DNA of 64,000 nucleotides from Breviolum minutum Mf 1.05b.01 (lineage: Eukaryota > Sar > Dinophyceae > Suessiales > Symbiodiniaceae): the NCBI GenBank assembly GCA_000507305.1, contig DF240735.1, positions 1 to 64,000 on the forward strand, in the 5' to 3' direction. Numbering within the stretch: position 1 is the stretch's first letter; each line of letters starts with the position of its first letter. The notes below the pieces were generated by a model. It saw nothing but the letters and a program-made list of their open reading frames with translations, did not search any database and was not told where the DNA came from. The translations under genes were made by a program, and so were the position numbers. Shown here one piece after another: positions 60,576 to 64,000 of this stretch.

Positions 60576-60882
60576 TCCACTCCTCACCTACACCGCAGCA
60601 ACGTCCATCGCTGCCAGCCTGTTATTTGAAGACCTCTCCGTCCCCACCGCAATTTGGACGGAGATCTCCCAGCCCTAGGCCACTTCTTTGCCCACTCTTG
60701 CCTCGCCGTGCTAACCATTCGCCTGCCAGCCCGGTAGCGGAAAGTCTTGAAAACAGCTTTGTACCAGTGGTCCCTCCTGCGGTCAAAACAGACCGGAGAA
60801 ACAAACCACCGATGCAATCATAACAGAAAAACAATTCCCGGCGGAATGCCATTGAAACCATTTTGTCACAGAGAATCCATTT

Positions 60883-61857
60883 GTGAACATGGACTGCACG
60901 GGCCGCACTTTGCAATCAGTGGTCAATATCCCGATGAGAAAATGGAAGCTTCGTATTCAACATTGCGGACTTCATTGTGGTCACAATGAGTTGTTAACAA
61001 ACGTGCGTTACGCTGATGGTTTGATGTTGTATGCAAGAAGTGACACTGATCTTGCAAGTATGGTGGAGTGCTTGGTTGAGGAATTGGCAGCTGTCGGTTT
61101 AACTTTGAACACTTCCAAGACCAAAATTTTGACAACTGAAATTTTGAAAGAGCCAATGTTCTTTGCTATTGGTGGTGATAGGATTGAAGTGTTGCATGGA
61201 CAGCAAAATCATAAATATTTAGGCAAAAAATTATCTGGAGACCTTCGGAAAAGGGCCATGGTGGACATACAACATCGGAGTCAGATCGCTTGGATGAAAT
61301 TTAACGAGCACAGGGACACACTTCTGAACCGGCATGTGTCTTTGAGACTGCCTTTGAAACTTTTTGATTCCGTCATCACTCCCACGATTGTATTTGGCCT
61401 TATGACCTGTCCTTTGACTTCAAATCAACTTCAGAAACTTGAAGTGTTGAGAAACCGTATGCTGCGTTCAATTGTTGGATGGGCACCCCTGGTGGACAAT
61501 GATTGGCATGCATTGATGCAAAAAATGAACAAAAAATTGGAAAATGCACAGCAAATATACAATGTTAGACCATGGACTGAGAGATTGTTGGTTGGAAGAT
61601 TTCGTTTTGCAGCGAAGATTGCATCTGCAGTGAATTCCTGGGCCTCTATTACGAGTGAATGGTATCCCTACCAAACGTGGAAGATGAATTATTGTGTAGA
61701 ACCTCGCAGACGAATTGGTCGCCCAGCGAAACGCTGGGATGATCAAATTGAATCTTCGGCACAGGAAATTTTCCATTCATCATGGTTTCAGGCGGCCAAA
61801 TGTGAGACATGGAGGTCTCATGAGAAGGCTTTTGTAAAGTGGTGCTTGGAATGCTGA
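60883..61857 (+). pseudogene. Non-LTR retrotransposon (LINE) reverse transcriptase, C-terminal fragment
   Basis: A 324-codon frame. It starts just before the palm: ELLTNVRYADGLMLYARS places the active-site box at 61009-61020, where the family has Y/F-A-D-D but here reads Y-A-D-G, so the second catalytic Asp is lost. After it come LVEELAAVGLTLNTSKTKIL, HKYLGKKLSGDLRKR, AWMKFNEHRDTLLNRHVSLR, LKLFDSVITPTIVFGLMTCP and a thumb and C-terminal region ending WRSHEKAFVKWCLEC. The fingers and the endonuclease domain are missing upstream. The layout matches LINE-type elements I associate with dinoflagellate genomes. The frame is otherwise intact, so the copy is fairly young or the frame has been kept. 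Confidence 0.85.
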
Positions 61858-61918
61858 TGTTTGGTTGTAGTAGTTTCCCATGTCCCTCGCGGACCGTAGT
61901 TTTTGACTCGGACGGGAA

Positions 61919-61940
61919 TTGTGTGTGTGTGTGTGTGTGT
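61919..61940. repeat. (TG)n microsatellite
   Basis: Eleven tg units about 60 bp after the stop of the reverse transcriptase frame; simple-repeat tails are common at LINE 3' ends. Confidence 0.95.
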
Positions 61941-61944
61941 TCAA

Positions 61945-64000
61945 TATCCCCCTGCCGTGTGCGTGCATTTGCCGTGGACAACATAAAGCCCAGCCATTTA
62001 TGGGATGACGACTGGTCCATCTCTTGAACTCTCCAAACCAGCGCGGGTCGTCAATGTCTTTGGTGGTTGCACTTGAGTTATCTAAACCATTGTTTTTGCA
62101 GCATTGAGTTTGACACCGGCCTCCCCGAACAAAGTCAGCAATTATACATGGTCTTTTCGTTAAGAAACACCTGTTACATGTCACGCTTCAGTGGCGTCAT
62201 AGTTGTCCAAGCCAGGCCCGTGGACGTCGAACAAAAAAAAATCGAAAACAAAAACGTTATATCCCACAGACGCCTCACCCACGAATGTAGCACAGCACCT
62301 CAAAGAAAAAATCGTTTCACGACACATCCGAACGCCAGAAATCTTGTGCGACAAAACGGTGTCAAGGAAAAAACACATGTATGCATTTTTTTTACACAAG
62401 ATCTTGTTGTGATGTGGTTGTATACTTGGTTTACAATTTTCACACGAACCCGTTCATAGCGATACAGAATGCGAATGGTACAATGAACCGGCTGTGTTAG
62501 TTCGTGATCTTTCTGGAGCACTGTGCGCGCAAGACTGGGATAATCCATTATGCAATGTCAAGGTACATCAAATTTTATGCACGCAATTGCAAAATTGTGT
62601 TTTTTTGAAATGGTGTTGCGATTGGGGGGATTTTTTTGAAACAAGTTCAGGGCGCGTGTGGATGCTAAACGACGTTTTCACCGTTTGTTTAATAAGTACC
62701 AGGTTGAATAACGCATCAAATTTGGGCGTGCCGACTTCAAGGTACCGCCTCCCGCTACAAAATGAGAACCTTGTTTCATTCTTCGCTAATCGTGGAATTG
62801 ATTTCGGTCCTGGTATGTTGTGTTCGCTCTTTGTAGCTTTTGTTGTCTACACCCGGTGGGGTTTTGAGGACAAAGTTATAAATTTTTGTTGGGGGAACGA
62901 CTTGTGGTAGCATCTTGTGCATCACCGACATATAACTGACAAAATTGCGCTCAATCGCTTGCATTCACTTTGAAAGATTTGGTTTCAGTTGTTTTTAATG
63001 CTGCTTGATTTCCGCAACGTAGGCAATACATGACCAAGTGTTTGGTTGTTTCTTCCTTGTATTTTTCGTGCGTTCGAATCATCTTGAACCTCGCAGGACA
63101 TGGGGGACCTTCTGTTCCCCATATAATTTGTCAATATTTTTTGACATGTTGACTCTGCAGTTGCCATTGGTTACACCATTGGGCTGCTCACAACCAATTT
63201 CGTTTGCTCACAACCAATTTCGTTTGCTAAAATATGTATATACATGAAAACGGGACTGGTGCCTGATCCCACTTTTTGGGCCTATGCTACTGGATGGTGG
63301 GGATGGAAAATTATGCGCCCAATCATCCAAAAGGCATCCAGGAACGGCTGTAGCACGCCAAAAATTTGATTGGAAACAATCGCATTAGGTTATAAATTAT
63401 TGATTGCTCCACGACGGCAATGGATGTAAAGACGCAACGTGCTCCATTCTTTGGTTCATTCTCTGCATCGTGATTTCTTAAATTTCATCAGTTATGCGAA
63501 CCCAACCAACAATAGACTTCAACATCCGTCGTTGTGCAAACTTTTTACCTGGCAGTGAAACCAAACGAAACGTTGCAGTCGGAAAAATGTTGCATGAAAC
63601 ATTTTTTGTTTCAGTCTCAAGGACACATGTGTGTTCAACAACGGTCAACGGTCAACGGTCAACCCTGTAAGCCCCATTTGGGGAGTTTGTGTCAGGCACA
63701 GGGAAAAATGTTTCAACAATACCACAAATTGCTTCATGCACGTTGGGTTCGATACATGAGTTCCATCCACCTCGACTCAGTTTTAGGATTCAAATTGCCA
63801 CGGTATTTGCGGCCCAGATATTTGTGTGTCATTTCGCCGTGCAAAATAGCAATCGTAATCCGTGCCAAAAAAAAATGGTGCCATTTTCAACTTTGTCAAT
63901 TTGAGTCAAAACCCCCTCGCAAGTCCAAGCTAGCAAACCAAATCCCGCATTGCCATTCCAAAGTTTTGCGATTTTTTTTACACAACGAAGGCATGGTCAA
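61945..64000. other. No supported gene
   Basis: Short frames only; the longest plus frame (62494-62910, 138 codons) has no recognisable domain. A third copy of the short hairpin element lies near 63662-63720. Confidence 0.45.
63662..63720. repeat. Recurrent short hairpin element, copy 3
   Basis: Reads ccctgtaagccccatttggg, then ggcacaggg. Ends ccctgt and acaggg pair, with gcc/ggc extending the stem. More diverged than copies 1 and 2. Confidence 0.4.

Noticed and set aside
60278..60823. 181-codon Pro-rich plus-strand frame
   Set aside because: Low-complexity content and overlap with a dispersed repeat; other frames are equally open.

Overview
The window looks like nuclear DNA of a dinoflagellate, probably in the Symbiodinium/Suessiales range; that is an inference from style. 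Genes are cut into many small exons, some introns use GC or other non-GT donors (clearest: a 78-bp GC-AG intron at 38842-38919), and intergenic DNA is full of microsatellites and degenerate repeats. Two gene families seen are typical of these algae: a multi-membrane TIR-like protein and a LINE reverse transcriptase. No bacterial-style operons, tRNA, rRNA or CRISPR were found. Exon limits were read by eye and are approximate.

Layout. 1-8.4 kb: repeats, including a dispersed 435-bp duplication, a 43-bp perfect inverted repeat and a tandem 274-bp-period repeat carrying hairpins, with no convincing gene. 8.5-43.3 kb: a run of genes that all read on the minus strand. In order of decreasing coordinate they are an unidentified single-membrane-span protein (about 43.3-39.3 kb), a cGMP-dependent protein kinase (39.1-35.4), an intronless secreted YHYH-domain protein (34.9-33.7), an unidentified small gene (33.6-32.2), the ESCRT-III subunit CHMP5/Vps60 (32.0-30.1), peptidase C26-type glutamine amidotransferase exons (28.9-28.1 and 21.0-20.9) with unidentified exons between them, a TIR-like multi-membrane protein (20.0-18.1), a small EF-hand protein (14.0-13.3) and a TMTC O-mannosyltransferase-like protein (12.1-8.5).

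44.3-64 kb is different. It has an (AAC)n/(CATCACCA)n block of about 570 bp with a single N inside, a 0.5-kb tandem duplication, CTTAAG-rich minisatellite DNA on both sides of an 823-bp gap (50111-50933), a 92-bp minisatellite, a long TCAA tetranucleotide tract, and a plus-strand LINE reverse transcriptase fragment with a damaged active site (60.9-61.9 kb). The single N and the gap mean that continuity between the two halves is unproven.

The genes do not form one pathway. They cover signalling (PKG, EF-hand), membrane remodelling (CHMP5), glycosylation (TMTC) and surface or secreted proteins. What they share is transcription direction, which fits the unidirectional gene clusters known from dinoflagellate chromosomes. 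No clearly new biological system was recognised; the best leads are the repeat architectures and the unidentified genes.
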